NCBI RefSeq assembly: GCF_900148835.1
Contig: NZ_FRYK01000001.1
Coordinates: 868,001 to 932,000 of the forward strand
Reading direction: 5' to 3'
DNA from: Flavobacterium cucumis
GTDB lineage: Bacteria > Bacteroidota > Bacteroidia > Flavobacteriales > Flavobacteriaceae
Length of the DNA: 64,000 bases
Each line of letters begins with the position of its first letter. The stretch's first letter is position 1. This document shows positions 8,466-17,672 of this stretch, piece by piece. The position numbers and the translations under genes are program-made. The notes below the pieces were generated by a model. The model worked only from the letters and a program-made list of their open reading frames with translations. It had not been told where the DNA came from and ran no database searches.

Positions 8466-11240
8466 TTAGAAGTTAATGTAGAAGTTAACAAAGAATGTTC
8501 TTCCGTAACCATAGAAATATTTAGGACCAAAAGAAGGAGTTCCGTTAGCTAAATCTGCTTGTAAATCTGGGAAAGTTGCCTTTCTTGATTGTTCAAATCC
8601 TCCTGTTTTGTATTCAATATCAAAAACGTTATTAACAGAAGCAAAGAAACCAAATGTATTGCGATTTGCTCTGCTAATTCTCCAAGATTTACCACCAGTT
8701 AAGTTTACTAAAGTGAAACTATCGAATTTTTCCTGTCTTAAAGCAGCTCTCACAGTTTCTGGTGTAGCACCAGCATAATTGTCTCCTGTTGTTCCATCGA
8801 TACTGAAGTTGTCTGTTCTTAAAATGTTTGAAACATCTAAATACGTATCTCCTAAATAGTTAACATTAGCCCCAATCCACCAGAAATTTGGATCTCTATA
8901 TTCTAAACCAAACGAAGCAGCTGTTTGTGGCATACCTGGTTGGCGATAATTTTTCATGTAAACTGTTCCAAAGTCAGTTAAAGGATTGTTTCCAGTTGCA
9001 GCAACGTTATCATCATTGGTTTTTAGATTTCCATTGCTTGAATAAATATATTGACCATATGATGCTGCAGCTGTTGCTTTAATCGTAGAAGTAATGTTGT
9101 ACTCTAAACCTACCTCAGCTCCCATATTTTGTTTGCTTAATCCGGTTACAATTTCACTTACGAAAGTATCTTCGTCTCCTCCATCGTCTCCTCCAATTCC
9201 TTCGCCATAGAAGAAAGCAATTTCAGTAGCATCTTTAATTTTAGAATAAAACCCTGTGAAACGAGCTTTGAATTTTGGTGCTCTGATGATGTAACTACCG
9301 TCTGCGCTCACAACACTCTCACTTCTAAGATCAGGTGTTATGGTATTGTTTAACCTCGCATTTGAGAAAGAGTTTCTTAAGTTTGGTGCTTTTGTCATGT
9401 AAACTCCATTGAAATCTAATAAATGCTTTCCAGTAATTTTGTAAGTTAGCCCTCCTTTGAAACCAAAGTTTTCAAAAGTGACACTTTTACTTTTTCCAAA
9501 TGAATTATTAGCATAAATACCGTTTCTGAAAATTCCTTCTCTTTGATATTCCGTGCGAGAAAAAGATTGCGCTAAATAAAAATCAGCCTTATCATAATTG
9601 AATTTAAACTGTGTAAATCCGTCAAATGTCAATGCATGTAATAAGTAATTATACCCATAAGCTTCGTTTTCTCTAACTTGACGGTTTGGATTGTTCAAGT
9701 CTGCTTGTGCAGCGTCTCCTGAGAAGAAAGGATCGATGTCTAAGAAATACTGACCACCTAGTAAGTCCAACATGTTTTGGAAGTTCTGCGATCTCAGTTT
9801 TCTCACATTTGCCCCAGCATTCAGAATAATGTTATCCGATAAATTTGAAATTAATATGGTATTCGCATTGAATAAATTATCTTCTGTTCGGTCTTCATAT
9901 AAAGCATAAATACTTCTTCCTGTAAAAGCACTGTTTTGATTGGCTACATACATTGCATTCCAGTCGATTTGAGCTCTAGATCTAAAAGCATTTGTATATA
10001 AACTGTTTTGATCAGGAGTCAATCCTCCTAGCTCATTACTAAAATAACTTGGCAGGTTTCTGTAGTAAGTCGGGTCCGGATTAGCTCCTAATTGAAAGTC
10101 CAATCTTGAGTTTCCGATGAATCCTGTTTGAAAAGCAACATTCGTATTTAGGTTTGTTCTTTCAGACAGCTTCCAATAGTGGGATAACATTACTATTGGC
10201 TCCTCAACATCTTTATCTCTTGAGTTGCGTTTTTTGCCGTCTTGCCATCCCCAGTAAGAGTTGTATTTCACTCCCATTAAGTCGGTTACTTCCTGAGTGT
10301 TTGGCGAGTTTTTACCTCTGCTGTTTTGAGCGTAAATTGTCGTTAAATTCAAACTGTGGTTCTCATTAAATTTCTTCTCAACACTTGCAAATAAAGAATT
10401 TGCTGCATAGTCAGTTCCTTCAAAATAACCTTCTTGTGCCCATCTTCTAGAGGCAGAAACTACAAAAGCCCAACCGTCTTTGTTCATTCCTGAAGCATGT
10501 GTACCCATTAACCTCCAGCTGTAGTTGGTATTAGTTCCCGACATCGAAATTCTTGAACCTGGACGGTAAAAAGAAGCTCTTGTGTTGATTTCTTGTGTTC
10601 CTAAGATACCCCCAAATGTATAGTCAGATGGCTTAGATCCCATTGTGAATTCTTGATTTCTAGTAGCGTCATTTAATCCACCCCAGTTACCCCATTGTGG
10701 TCTACCATCATACAGTTTGTTCATTACAATACCGTTGATCATGGTTGTACCATATTCATTGTCTAAACCTCTAATTCTGAAACGTGCTTGCCCCCAGTTA
10801 AAAGCGGCAGCTTGTTGGTAAGTATCTCTTGTAGCTTGTAACAATCCAGCCGTACTTTCTGAGCCACTGTTGTCGTCTCCCAAGTCGTTTTCTGTAATTG
10901 TAATTAGCGATAATTGCTGTTCAGAAGTGATGTCTTCTTCTAGTAAAATAGTTCCTAAATCTATGGTCTCAGTAGAAGGCTCTATAACTAACGTTTGTTG
11001 GTTATAGCCTGTAAATCGAATTACCAATACCTGCTCACCAGATGGAATTGTTTCAAAAGCGAATTCTCCATTAAAATTAGTTAAAACAGGTTGGTTTGTG
11101 CTTTGAATGAAAGCCGAAACATTTTGTAATGGTCTTTGACTTTTAGCATCTATTACCTTACCTTTTAAGGCTGGGCTTTGCTGTGCAAAAACTAAAACAG
11201 CTTGTAGTACCAATAAGGTACTTAATACAAGTTTTTTCAT
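8466..11240 (-). CDS. TonB-dependent outer-membrane receptor with carboxypeptidase-like N-terminal domain
   Basis: A 924-aa TonB-dependent receptor. It has a signal peptide (~1-19) and a carboxypeptidase regulatory-like domain (~23-100, GKVIDAKSQRPLQNVSAF). A plug-like region follows (RFRIRGLDNEYGTTMINGI), then a long beta-barrel ending in FFVNFYINF. The lack of a SusD partner and the linked DUF5689 and nuclease-family genes suggest import of a nucleic-acid- or phosphate-derived nutrient rather than a classic polysaccharide; that is inference. It is first in the operon, with its promoter in the divergent region before 11380. Confidence 0.93.
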   Translation of the reverse strand: MKKLVLSTLLVLQAVLVFAQQSPALKGKVIDAKSQRPLQNVSAFIQSTNQPVLTNFNGEFAFETIPSGEQVLVIRFTGYNQQTLVIEPSTETIDLGTILLEEDITSEQQLSLITITENDLGDDNSGSESTAGLLQATRDTYQQAAAFNWGQARFRIRGLDNEYGTTMINGIVMNKLYDGRPQWGNWGGLNDATRNQEFTMGSKPSDYTFGGILGTQEINTRASFYRPGSRISMSGTNTNYSWRLMGTHASGMNKDGWAFVVSASRRWAQEGYFEGTDYAANSLFASVEKKFNENHSLNLTTIYAQNSRGKNSPNTQEVTDLMGVKYNSYWGWQDGKKRNSRDKDVEEPIVMLSHYWKLSERTNLNTNVAFQTGFIGNSRLDFQLGANPDPTYYRNLPSYFSNELGGLTPDQNSLYTNAFRSRAQIDWNAMYVANQNSAFTGRSIYALYEDRTEDNLFNANTILISNLSDNIILNAGANVRKLRSQNFQNMLDLLGGQYFLDIDPFFSGDAAQADLNNPNRQVRENEAYGYNYLLHALTFDGFTQFKFNYDKADFYLAQSFSRTEYQREGIFRNGIYANNSFGKSKSVTFENFGFKGGLTYKITGKHLLDFNGVYMTKAPNLRNSFSNARLNNTITPDLRSESVVSADGSYIIRAPKFKARFTGFYSKIKDATEIAFFYGEGIGGDDGGDEDTFVSEIVTGLSKQNMGAEVGLEYNITSTIKATAAASYGQYIYSSNGNLKTNDDNVAATGNNPLTDFGTVYMKNYRQPGMPQTAASFGLEYRDPNFWWIGANVNYLGDTYLDVSNILRTDNFSIDGTTGDNYAGATPETVRAALRQEKFDSFTLVNLTGGKSWRISRANRNTFGFFASVNNVFDIEYKTGGFEQSRKATFPDLQADLANGTPSFGPKYFYGYGRTFFVNFYINF

Positions 11241-11298
11241 AAAGAAATTTATAATTAATACTAAATTTTTGTTAAGCAGTGTTAAACTTAACAGCCTG

Positions 11299-11306
11299 CA
11301 AATGTA
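11299..11306 (-). promoter_or_regulatory. -7 promoter box of the TonB receptor operon
   Basis: Reads TACATTTG on the minus strand (TAnnTTTG), about 58 bp upstream of the receptor ATG and 20 bp from the oppositely oriented box at 11327. The two divergent promoters are close enough to share control. Confidence 0.5.
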
Positions 11307-11326
11307 TAACTTTTAATAATATTATT

Positions 11327-11334
11327 TACCTTTG
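11327..11334 (+). promoter_or_regulatory. -7 promoter box of the secreted nuclease-family gene
   Basis: TACCTTTG, an exact TAnnTTTG match about 45 bp before the ATG at 11380. It is back to back with the receptor promoter. Confidence 0.55.
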
Positions 11335-11379
11335 GCACCCAATTTGTAATAATCTTGACAATAACATAACATCCTTTTT

Positions 11380-12495
11380 ATGAAAATTACACGTTTTATC
11401 ACCGCAATTGTTGCATTTTTAATAATTAGCAATGCTTTTGCACAGGATAAAAAATTCAAAGTTCACACAGTGGCTTTTTACAATTTTGAAAATTTATTTG
11501 ATACGATTAACGACCCAGATACTTACGACGAGGAGTACACCCCAGTTAATGGTTGGACTAAAAAAAGTTACAACAAAAAACTTGATAATTTAAGCCGCGT
11601 TATCATCGAATTGGGTACGGGAGAGAATCAAAAAAATTCACCCGTAATTGTTGGGGCTTGTGAAGTTGAAAACAGAAGAGTTCTAGAAGATTTAGTAAAA
11701 CATCCTACTTTAATCAACAAAGGTTATAAAGTGGTTCATTTTGATTCTCCTGATAAAAGAGGTATCGATGTTGGTTTCCTTTATCAAGAAAAGCATTTTC
11801 AACCAACCAGCTACAGCAATGTTCCGCTTTATGTTTATCAAAACGAAACAACTACGGAAAAGAAAAAAGCAAAAGACGAAGACGAAGATGGGGATGAGAA
11901 TGTTAATGTAGATAAAAAGACAAGAAGAATTTATACCCGTGATCAACTTTTAGTAACAGGATTGTTAGATGGTGAAGAAATTAATGTAATTGTAAATCAC
12001 TGGCCTTCTCGTTCTGGTGGAGAAAAAAGAAGCAGTCCTTATCGTGAAGCAGCCGGAAGATTGAATAGAAGAATTATGGACTCTATTATTAAAATCAATC
12101 CTACAGCGAAGTTTATTACTATGGGGGATTTAAACGATGGTCCGTACAATAAATCGGTAAAACAAGGTGTCGGGGCAAAGCTAAAGAAAACCGATTTAAA
12201 AGAACCTCGCGATATTTTTAATCCGTTTGAGCAAATGCAAAAAGACGGTCATGCTACTTTGTTTTACAGAGATGCAGGGGATATTTTTGATCAAATTCTA
12301 GTGAGTCAGCAATTAATACCTGTTGATAATGATTACAGTACTTTCAAATATTGGAAAGCGGGTATTTACAACAAATCATTTTTAATTCAGAAAACGGGTC
12401 AATGGAAAGGGTATCCCTTACGTAATCAAAATGGAGTTCCCGGATTCTCAGATCACTTTCCCGTTTATATTTATTTAGTGAAAGAAGTGAAGTAA
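11380..12495 (+). CDS. Secreted endonuclease/exonuclease/phosphatase family protein
   Basis: A 371-aa exported enzyme with a signal peptide ending near residue 21 (NAFAQD). It has the metal-dependent EEP fold motifs: FYNFENLFDT, GACEVENRRVLEDL (catalytic Glu), VNHWPSRSGG, MGDLNDGP and SDHFPVYIY (terminal Asp-His). A Lys/Glu/Asp-rich insert lies at residues ~156-180. Likely reaction: hydrolysis of a phosphodiester in nucleic acid or a related compound outside the inner membrane. The divergent TonB receptor and DUF5689 lipoprotein suggest a linked degrade-and-import system. Confidence 0.9.
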   Translation: MKITRFITAIVAFLIISNAFAQDKKFKVHTVAFYNFENLFDTINDPDTYDEEYTPVNGWTKKSYNKKLDNLSRVIIELGTGENQKNSPVIVGACEVENRRVLEDLVKHPTLINKGYKVVHFDSPDKRGIDVGFLYQEKHFQPTSYSNVPLYVYQNETTTEKKKAKDEDEDGDENVNVDKKTRRIYTRDQLLVTGLLDGEEINVIVNHWPSRSGGEKRSSPYREAAGRLNRRIMDSIIKINPTAKFITMGDLNDGPYNKSVKQGVGAKLKKTDLKEPRDIFNPFEQMQKDGHATLFYRDAGDIFDQILVSQQLIPVDNDYSTFKYWKAGIYNKSFLIQKTGQWKGYPLRNQNGVPGFSDHFPVYIYLVKEVK

Positions 12496-12513
12496 TTTAC
12501 GCTTAAATATTTT

Positions 12514-12553
12514 AAAAAGGTTAGTTAGCAATAAAATGCAGCTAACCTTTTTT
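12514..12553 (+). terminator. Rho-independent terminator after the nuclease-family gene
   Basis: Perfect 11-bp stem AAAAAGGTTAG/CTAACCTTTTT around a 17-nt loop, followed by more T. It begins 19 bp after the stop codon. Confidence 0.85.
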
Positions 12554-12587
12554 CTTTTTAGTAACTTTACGGTTTAAAATTGAAAAT

Positions 12588-13127
12588 ATGGCAATTGCAA
12601 AACCGTTTAATTTACAAAAGTGGGTTGAGGATAATAAAGAATTATTAAAACCACCTGTTGGCAACAAGAATTTGTATGTTGACTCTGGCGATTATATTGT
12701 GATGATTGTGGGTGGACCCAATGCACGAAAAGACTATCACTATAACGAAACGGAAGAATTATTCTATCAGTTAGAAGGCGAAATAACGGTTTACATCCAG
12801 GAAGAAGGCGAAAAGAAGGCTATGAAATTAGGTCCAGGCGATATGTATTTACATCCTGCTAAAGTGCCTCATTCTCCAGCTAGAACAGCAGGTTCTGTAG
12901 GTTTGGTAATCGAAAGAAAAAGAGCCGGAAAAGGATTCAATGATGGTTTGTTGTGGTTTTGCGACAATTGCAATCACAAATTACACGAAGTATATTTTGA
13001 ATTACACGACATTGAAAAAGATTTCTTACTCCATTTTAGTACCTTCTACAATTCAGAAGAAAAAAGAACGTGCAAAAAATGTGGCACTATAATGGAAACC
13101 AATCCTAAGTTTACAACAAAAAAATAA
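12588..13127 (+). CDS. nbaC: 3-hydroxyanthranilate 3,4-dioxygenase
   Basis: A 179-aa cupin dioxygenase that opens the ring of 3-hydroxyanthranilate in the kynurenine route of tryptophan breakdown or quinolinate/NAD synthesis. It shows the iron-binding block DYHYNETEELFYQ (His, Glu) and HPAKVPHSP (third His). The C-terminal rubredoxin-like metal site has two CxxC pairs (CDNC, CKKC), as in bacterial enzymes. Length matches the family. A weak promoter-like TAACTTTA lies 19 bp before the ATG. No other kynurenine gene is in the window. Confidence 0.95.
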   Translation: MAIAKPFNLQKWVEDNKELLKPPVGNKNLYVDSGDYIVMIVGGPNARKDYHYNETEELFYQLEGEITVYIQEEGEKKAMKLGPGDMYLHPAKVPHSPARTAGSVGLVIERKRAGKGFNDGLLWFCDNCNHKLHEVYFELHDIEKDFLLHFSTFYNSEEKRTCKKCGTIMETNPKFTTKK

Positions 13128-13132
13128 AGCTC

Positions 13133-13260
13133 TAACCACATAGAAACATAGAAAAAAAGAGAAAGGGATAGACCATTCTGGTTAGATAGATGGCTATGAT
13201 TTCTCATGTTAAGTGAAACGACTTTATCTGAGTACAGTAACCTATGATTCTATGTGGTTA
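13133..13260. repeat. 128-bp element bounded by 19-bp inverted repeats
   Basis: The ends are TAACCACATAGAAACATAG at 13133-13151 and its near-perfect reverse complement at 13242-13260 (one mismatch in 19). A second element with the same ends lies at 53095-53306. There is no coding capacity. It looks like a small non-autonomous mobile element or a conserved structured repeat. Confidence 0.7.
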
Positions 13261-13305
13261 AAATTTTAAAACACAATTGCATTTACGGAGTTACAATATA
13301 TTTTT

Positions 13306-13313
13306 TATCTTTG
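13306..13313 (+). promoter_or_regulatory. -7 promoter box of the aldehyde dehydrogenase gene
   Basis: TATCTTTG (TAnnTTTG) about 36 bp before the ATG. A TTG at 13277-13279 is 26 bp away, slightly longer than the usual -33/-7 spacing. Confidence 0.6.
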
Positions 13314-13349
13314 TAAAAATTTAACAAAAACCGAATAAAAAGTTATAAA

Positions 13350-14900
13350 ATGATATCTGAAGCAGCAATTCAATTTGGTATGCAAGAAGCCTTGCAACAA
13401 TTAGGCATTAAAGAAATTAACGAAGGAACTTCTACTGGAACTAAGTGGTTTTCTAACGGAAAAATCATCGAATCGTATTCACCAGCAACTGGTGATTTGA
13501 TTGGTAAAGTAAAATCTTCTACAAAAGAAGATTACGAAACAGCTATGCAAGCCGCAACGGAGGCTTTCAAAACATGGCGTTTGGTTCCAGCTCCAAAAAG
13601 AGGAGAAATCGTACGTCAAATGGGAGAAGAATTGCGTAAACATAAAGAAGCACTAGGAAAATTAGTGTCTTTTGAAATGGGTAAATCGTATCAAGAAGGT
13701 CTTGGAGAAGTTCAGGAAATGATTGACATCTGTGATTTCGCAGTAGGTTTATCACGTCAATTACACGGTTTAACAATGCATTCAGAACGTCCAATGCACA
13801 GAATGTATGAGCAATGGCATCCGTTTGGAGTGGTTGGCATCATTTCGGCTTTCAACTTCCCAGTAGCGGTTTGGTCTTGGAACACCATGTTAGCTTGGAT
13901 TTGTGGTGATGTTTGTATTTGGAAACCAAGTTCAAAAACACCTTTGTGTGGTATTGCTTGTCAAAACATCATTCAAACGGTATTAGAAAGAAACAATTTA
14001 CCAGAAGGGATTAGCTGCTTAGTAGTGGGTAACGAGTCTGGAGATTTAATCAATAACGACAAACGTATTCCATTAGTATCGTTTACAGGTTCTACAAGAA
14101 TTGGTCGTCACGTATCAAAAACAGTTGCTGAACGTTTTGGAAATACTATCTTAGAATTAGGTGGAAACAACGCGATTATCGTTTCTAAAGAAGCCGATTT
14201 ATCTATGGTATTGGTAGGAGCCGTATTTGGAGCGGTAGGAACAGCTGGGCAACGTTGTACATCAACTCGTAGATTAATTGTTCACGAAAGTGTGTACGAT
14301 AAAACATTAGACGTTTTAGCCAAAGCGTATGCACAATTAAAAATTGGAAATCCATTAGATGCCAACAATCACGTGGGACCACTTATCGATAAAGGTGCGG
14401 TACAAGATTACTTAAATGCTATCGAAAAAGCAAAAGCTGAAGGCGGAAGAGTAATTGTAGAAGGTGGCGTTTTAGAAGGAAAAGGATACGAAAGTGGTTG
14501 TTATGTAAAACCATGTATTATTGAAGCTAAAAACGAGTTCGAAATTGTACAACACGAAACTTTTGCTCCCGTATTATACGTAATGAAATACAGCACAATT
14601 GAAGAAGCGATTGCAATGCAAAATGCAGTTCCTCAAGGATTATCTTCTTCTATTTTTACTAATAACATGAGAGAAATGGAATTATTCCTTTCTGCTGCGG
14701 GTTCTGATTGTGGTATTGCTAATGTAAACATTGGAACTTCTGGTGCTGAAATTGGTGGTGCTTTTGGTGGTGAAAAAGAAACTGGTGGTGGCCGTGAATC
14801 AGGTTCTGATGCATGGAAAGCCTACATGAGAAGACAAACCAATACGATTAATTACGGAACAGCATTACCATTAGCGCAAGGTATTAAGTTTGATTTGTAA
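13350..14900 (+). CDS. ALDH7-type aldehyde dehydrogenase
   Basis: A 516-aa NAD(P)-dependent aldehyde dehydrogenase. Catalytic parts are visible: SAFNFPVAVW (oxyanion Asn), FTGSTRIG (cofactor site), ELGGNN (general base Glu) and GTAGQRCTSTRRL (nucleophile Cys). The C-terminal block IGTSGAEIGGAFGGEKETGG is characteristic of the ALDH7/antiquitin group, which oxidises alpha-aminoadipate semialdehyde in lysine breakdown. Its own promoter precedes it. Being next to the 3-hydroxyanthranilate gene could suggest a tryptophan-pathway aldehyde instead, but the signature favours the lysine-type substrate. Confidence 0.93.
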   Translation: MISEAAIQFGMQEALQQLGIKEINEGTSTGTKWFSNGKIIESYSPATGDLIGKVKSSTKEDYETAMQAATEAFKTWRLVPAPKRGEIVRQMGEELRKHKEALGKLVSFEMGKSYQEGLGEVQEMIDICDFAVGLSRQLHGLTMHSERPMHRMYEQWHPFGVVGIISAFNFPVAVWSWNTMLAWICGDVCIWKPSSKTPLCGIACQNIIQTVLERNNLPEGISCLVVGNESGDLINNDKRIPLVSFTGSTRIGRHVSKTVAERFGNTILELGGNNAIIVSKEADLSMVLVGAVFGAVGTAGQRCTSTRRLIVHESVYDKTLDVLAKAYAQLKIGNPLDANNHVGPLIDKGAVQDYLNAIEKAKAEGGRVIVEGGVLEGKGYESGCYVKPCIIEAKNEFEIVQHETFAPVLYVMKYSTIEEAIAMQNAVPQGLSSSIFTNNMREMELFLSAAGSDCGIANVNIGTSGAEIGGAFGGEKETGGGRESGSDAWKAYMRRQTNTINYGTALPLAQGIKFDL

Positions 14901-14902
14901 AA

Positions 14903-14938
14903 TAAGTGATTAGTGAAAAGTAATTAGTGATTAGTTGC
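14903..14938 (+). repeat. Short GTGATTAGT-type repeats
   Basis: Degenerate tandem copies of AGTGATTAGTGAAAAG/TAATTAGTGATTAG. Related words occur at 51423-51502. Confidence 0.5.
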
Positions 14939-14953
14939 TTTTTGGATATAGAG

Positions 14954-14978
14954 AAACCCTGCAATTGCAGGGTTTTTT
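14954..14978 (+). terminator. Rho-independent terminator after the aldehyde dehydrogenase gene
   Basis: Perfect palindromic stem AAACCCTGCAATTGCAGGGTTT followed by further T. It lies 54 bp after the stop codon. Confidence 0.85.
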
Positions 14979-15020
14979 GTTGTTTTACTTTGTGAGTATA
15001 GCACACAATTCCGCTATCTG

Positions 15021-15960
15021 GTTTTTGGAACACGGATTTTTGGAACACAGATTGGAGAAATTTTGGGAATTTTTAAAATTTGGAACGCGGATGACACGGG
15101 TTTGCTTCGGCAAAACGCGGATGGTGACGGATTCGCTAAAGCGAAGGGTGATGGTGACGGATTTTAGGAACACGGATTTTAAAAATTTTAGAAATGTTAA
15201 TAATCTTTGTGGACCTGGTGTAATCTTTGGTGGGCTTAGTGGTTAAGTGGTTAAGTGGTTGTTTCAAGTTTCAGGTTTCAAGTTTTTGGAACACGGATTG
15301 GTGAAATTTCGGGAATTTTAGAAATTTTAATTTGGGAGGAATGGTTAAAATTTGGAACGCGGATGACACGGGTTTGCTTCGGCAAAACGCTGATGGTGAC
15401 GGATTCGCTAAAGCGAAGGGAGATGGTGACGGATTTTAGGAACACGGATTGGAGAAATTTTAGAAATGTAAAAAATCTTGGTGGGCTTGGTGTAATCTTT
15501 GGTGGGCTTAGTGGTTAAGTGGTTGTTTCAAGTTTCAGGTTTCAAGTTTTTTGGAACACGGATTTTAAAAATTTTAGAAATGTTAAAAATCTTGGTGGGC
15601 TTGGTGTAATCCTTAGTGGTCTTAGTGGTTAAATTGTTGTTTCAGGTTTCAAGTTTTTGGAACACAGATTGGAGAAATTTTGGGAATTTTAATTTGGGAG
15701 GAATGGTTAAAATTTGGAACGCGGATGACACGGGTTTGCTTCGGCAAAACGCTGATGGTGACGGATTCGCTAAAGCGAAGGGCGATGGTGACGGATTTTA
15801 GGAACACGGATTGGAGAAATTTTAGAAATGTAAAAAATCTTGGTGGTGCTTGGTGTAATCCTTAGTGGGCTTAGTGGTTAAATGGTTGTTTCAAGTTTTT
15901 TGGAACACGGATTTTAAAAATTTTAGAAATTAGAAAAATCTTGGGAGGCTTAAGGGGTAA
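15021..15960 (+). repeat. Array of long degenerate repeats upstream of wzm
   Basis: About three full and two internally shortened copies of a ~200-270 bp unit. Each full unit has a GGAACACGGATT block, then GGAACGCGGATGACACGGG, a mini-hairpin TTTGCTTCGGCAAA, GATGGTGACGGA, a second mini-hairpin TTCGCTAAAGCGAA, another GGAACACGGATT, and GTGGGCTTAGTGGTTAA. The GGAACGCGG marker starts at 15082, 15354 and 15716. The array contains several open frames of 60-100 codons that only translate the repeat and are not genes. No start signal for wzm was recognised. The same repeat occurs at 16971, 28346 and 31401. Confidence 0.9.
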
Positions 15961-16112
15961 AATATCTTGCTAATAAAGAGCGAAGAATTAGGAAACCAAC
16001 CTTTTTTAACGGGTTAAATATCCTATTTCTAATAAAATTGGCGCTTCGGTTAAAAAAGTTTAAATTTGAACGCTTTGTTTACAGAAGGATAAGGCTATTA
16101 TTTGCAAAAAAG

Positions 16113-16970
16113 ATGCGTCAGGAAAATACTCATGTTGAAGAATGGGATGCGATTATTGAATCTAGAAGCAGTCTTTTGGATGTCAATCTGAAAGAGCTTT
16201 GGCATTATCGCGATTTATTGGTTTTATTCGTGCGACGTGATTTTGTAACCGTATACAAGCAAACTATTCTAGGGCCGCTATGGTTTTTTATTCAGCCTTT
16301 ATTAACTACAATCACATTTACTATTATCTTTGGAAACGTGGCCCAATTGGATACTGATGGGGCGCCTAAAATTATATTCTACATGGCGGGAATCACCTTG
16401 TGGAACTATTTTTCGACTTGTTTAACTACGGTATCAAGTGTTTTTAATACCAACGCAAGTATTTTTGGAAAAGTGTATTTCCCCAGATTGATTATGCCGC
16501 TTACAATAGTGATTTCCAATTTAATGAAGTTTGGAGTCCAGTTTCTATTGTTCCTAGGTTTTGTGGGATATTTTACTTTTCAAAAACAAATTGAGCCGAA
16601 TGCATGGATTTTCCTTACGCCTATAATCGTTATTTTAATGGCTTTGATAGCTATGGGTATTGGCTTGATTTTATCGGCTATGACTACGAAATATAAAGAC
16701 TTGAACCAACTTATCGGTTTTGGGGTACAGTTGTTTATGTATGCTTCTCCTGTAATTTATCCAAGTTCATCGGTTCCAGCGGCTTACCAATGGATAGTGG
16801 AACTAAATCCTTTGGTGGGGTTGTTTGATTATATGCGCTATGCGTATTTAGGGGCAGGGACTTTTGTAATGGCAGATTTGATTTATCCCGGAGTGTTTGC
16901 GTTGGTGATATTGATCTTTGGTATTTTGGTGTTTAATAAGACGCAGAAGACCTTTATGGATACGGTTTAG
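16113..16970 (+). CDS. wzm: ABC transporter permease for surface polysaccharide export (Wzm)
   Basis: A ~285-aa ABC-2 type permease of the O-antigen/teichoic-acid exporter family. A soluble start ending in LKELWHYRDLLVLFVRRDFVTVYKQT is followed by about six membrane helices and the family block GLFDYMRYAYLG. With Wzt it would flip a finished lipid-linked glycan across the inner membrane. ATG 16113 fits the usual family start; an in-frame TTG at 16038 would add 25 residues. Unusually, it is separated from wzt by ~700 bp of repeat array and bracketed by arrays on both sides. Confidence 0.93.
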   Translation: MRQENTHVEEWDAIIESRSSLLDVNLKELWHYRDLLVLFVRRDFVTVYKQTILGPLWFFIQPLLTTITFTIIFGNVAQLDTDGAPKIIFYMAGITLWNYFSTCLTTVSSVFNTNASIFGKVYFPRLIMPLTIVISNLMKFGVQFLLFLGFVGYFTFQKQIEPNAWIFLTPIIVILMALIAMGIGLILSAMTTKYKDLNQLIGFGVQLFMYASPVIYPSSSVPAAYQWIVELNPLVGLFDYMRYAYLGAGTFVMADLIYPGVFALVILIFGILVFNKTQKTFMDTV

Positions 16971-17655
16971 GTTTCAAGTTTTTGGAACACGAATTGATGA
17001 AATTTTGGGAATTTTTAAAATTTGGGACGCGGATGACACGGGTTTGCTTTGGCAAAACGCGGATGGTGTCGGATTTTAGGAACACAGATTGGGGAAATTT
17101 TAGAAATGTAAAAAATCTTGGTGGTGCTTGGTGTAATCCTTGGTGGGCTTAGTGGTTAAGTGGTTGTTTCAGGTTTCAAGTTTTTGGAACACGGATTGAT
17201 GAAATTTCGGGAATTTTTAAAATTTGGAACGCGGATGACACGGGTTTGCTTCGGCAAAACGCGGATGGTGATGGATTCGCTAAAGCGAAGGCGGATGGTG
17301 ACGGATTTTAAGGAACACGGATTGGAGAAATTTTAGAAATGTAAAAAATCTTGGTGGTGCTTTGTGAAATCCTTGGTGCGCTTAGTGGTTAAGTGGTTGT
17401 TTCAAGTTTCAAGTTTTTGGAACACGGATTGGGGGAATTTGAGAAATTTTTAAAATTTGGAACGCGGATGACACGGGTTTGCTTTGGCAAAACGCGGATG
17501 GTGACGGATTCGCTAAAGCGAAGGGCGATGGTGACGGATTTTAGGAACACGGATTGGAGAAATTTTAGAAATTTAAATAATCATAGTGGGCTTTGTGAAA
17601 TCCTTGGTGCGCTTAGTGGTTAAGTAGTTGTTTCAGGTTTCAAGTTTTTTAATGT
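16971..17655 (+). repeat. Array of long degenerate repeats between wzm and wzt
   Basis: Three copies of the unit described at 15021, beginning straight after the wzm stop codon. The GGAACGCGG-type marker starts at 17024, 17226 and 17459; the first copy lacks the second mini-hairpin. The array ends about 18 bp before the wzt start. An open frame inside it (17393-17623) is repeat translation only. Confidence 0.9.
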
Positions 17656-17672
17656 TGAATTTTGAATAGGTA

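Noticed and set aside
14935..15865. Several open frames of 60-100 codons in the repeat array, with similar translated proteins
   Set aside because: They only translate the long repeat in the same frame; similarity follows from the DNA repeat. No export signal, domain or promoter, and copies stop at different places.
16038..16112. TTG start for wzm adding 25 residues
   Set aside because: ATG 16113 gives the usual length; the extra part is basic and unlike the family start, though not excluded.
17393..17623. Open frame of 76 codons between wzm and wzt
   Set aside because: Lies wholly within repeat copies and matches the repeat-translated frames of the first array.
15021..17655. CRISPR-like array
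   Set aside because: Units are 200-270 bp, degenerate, and lack short uniform repeats with unique spacers; no cas genes nearby.
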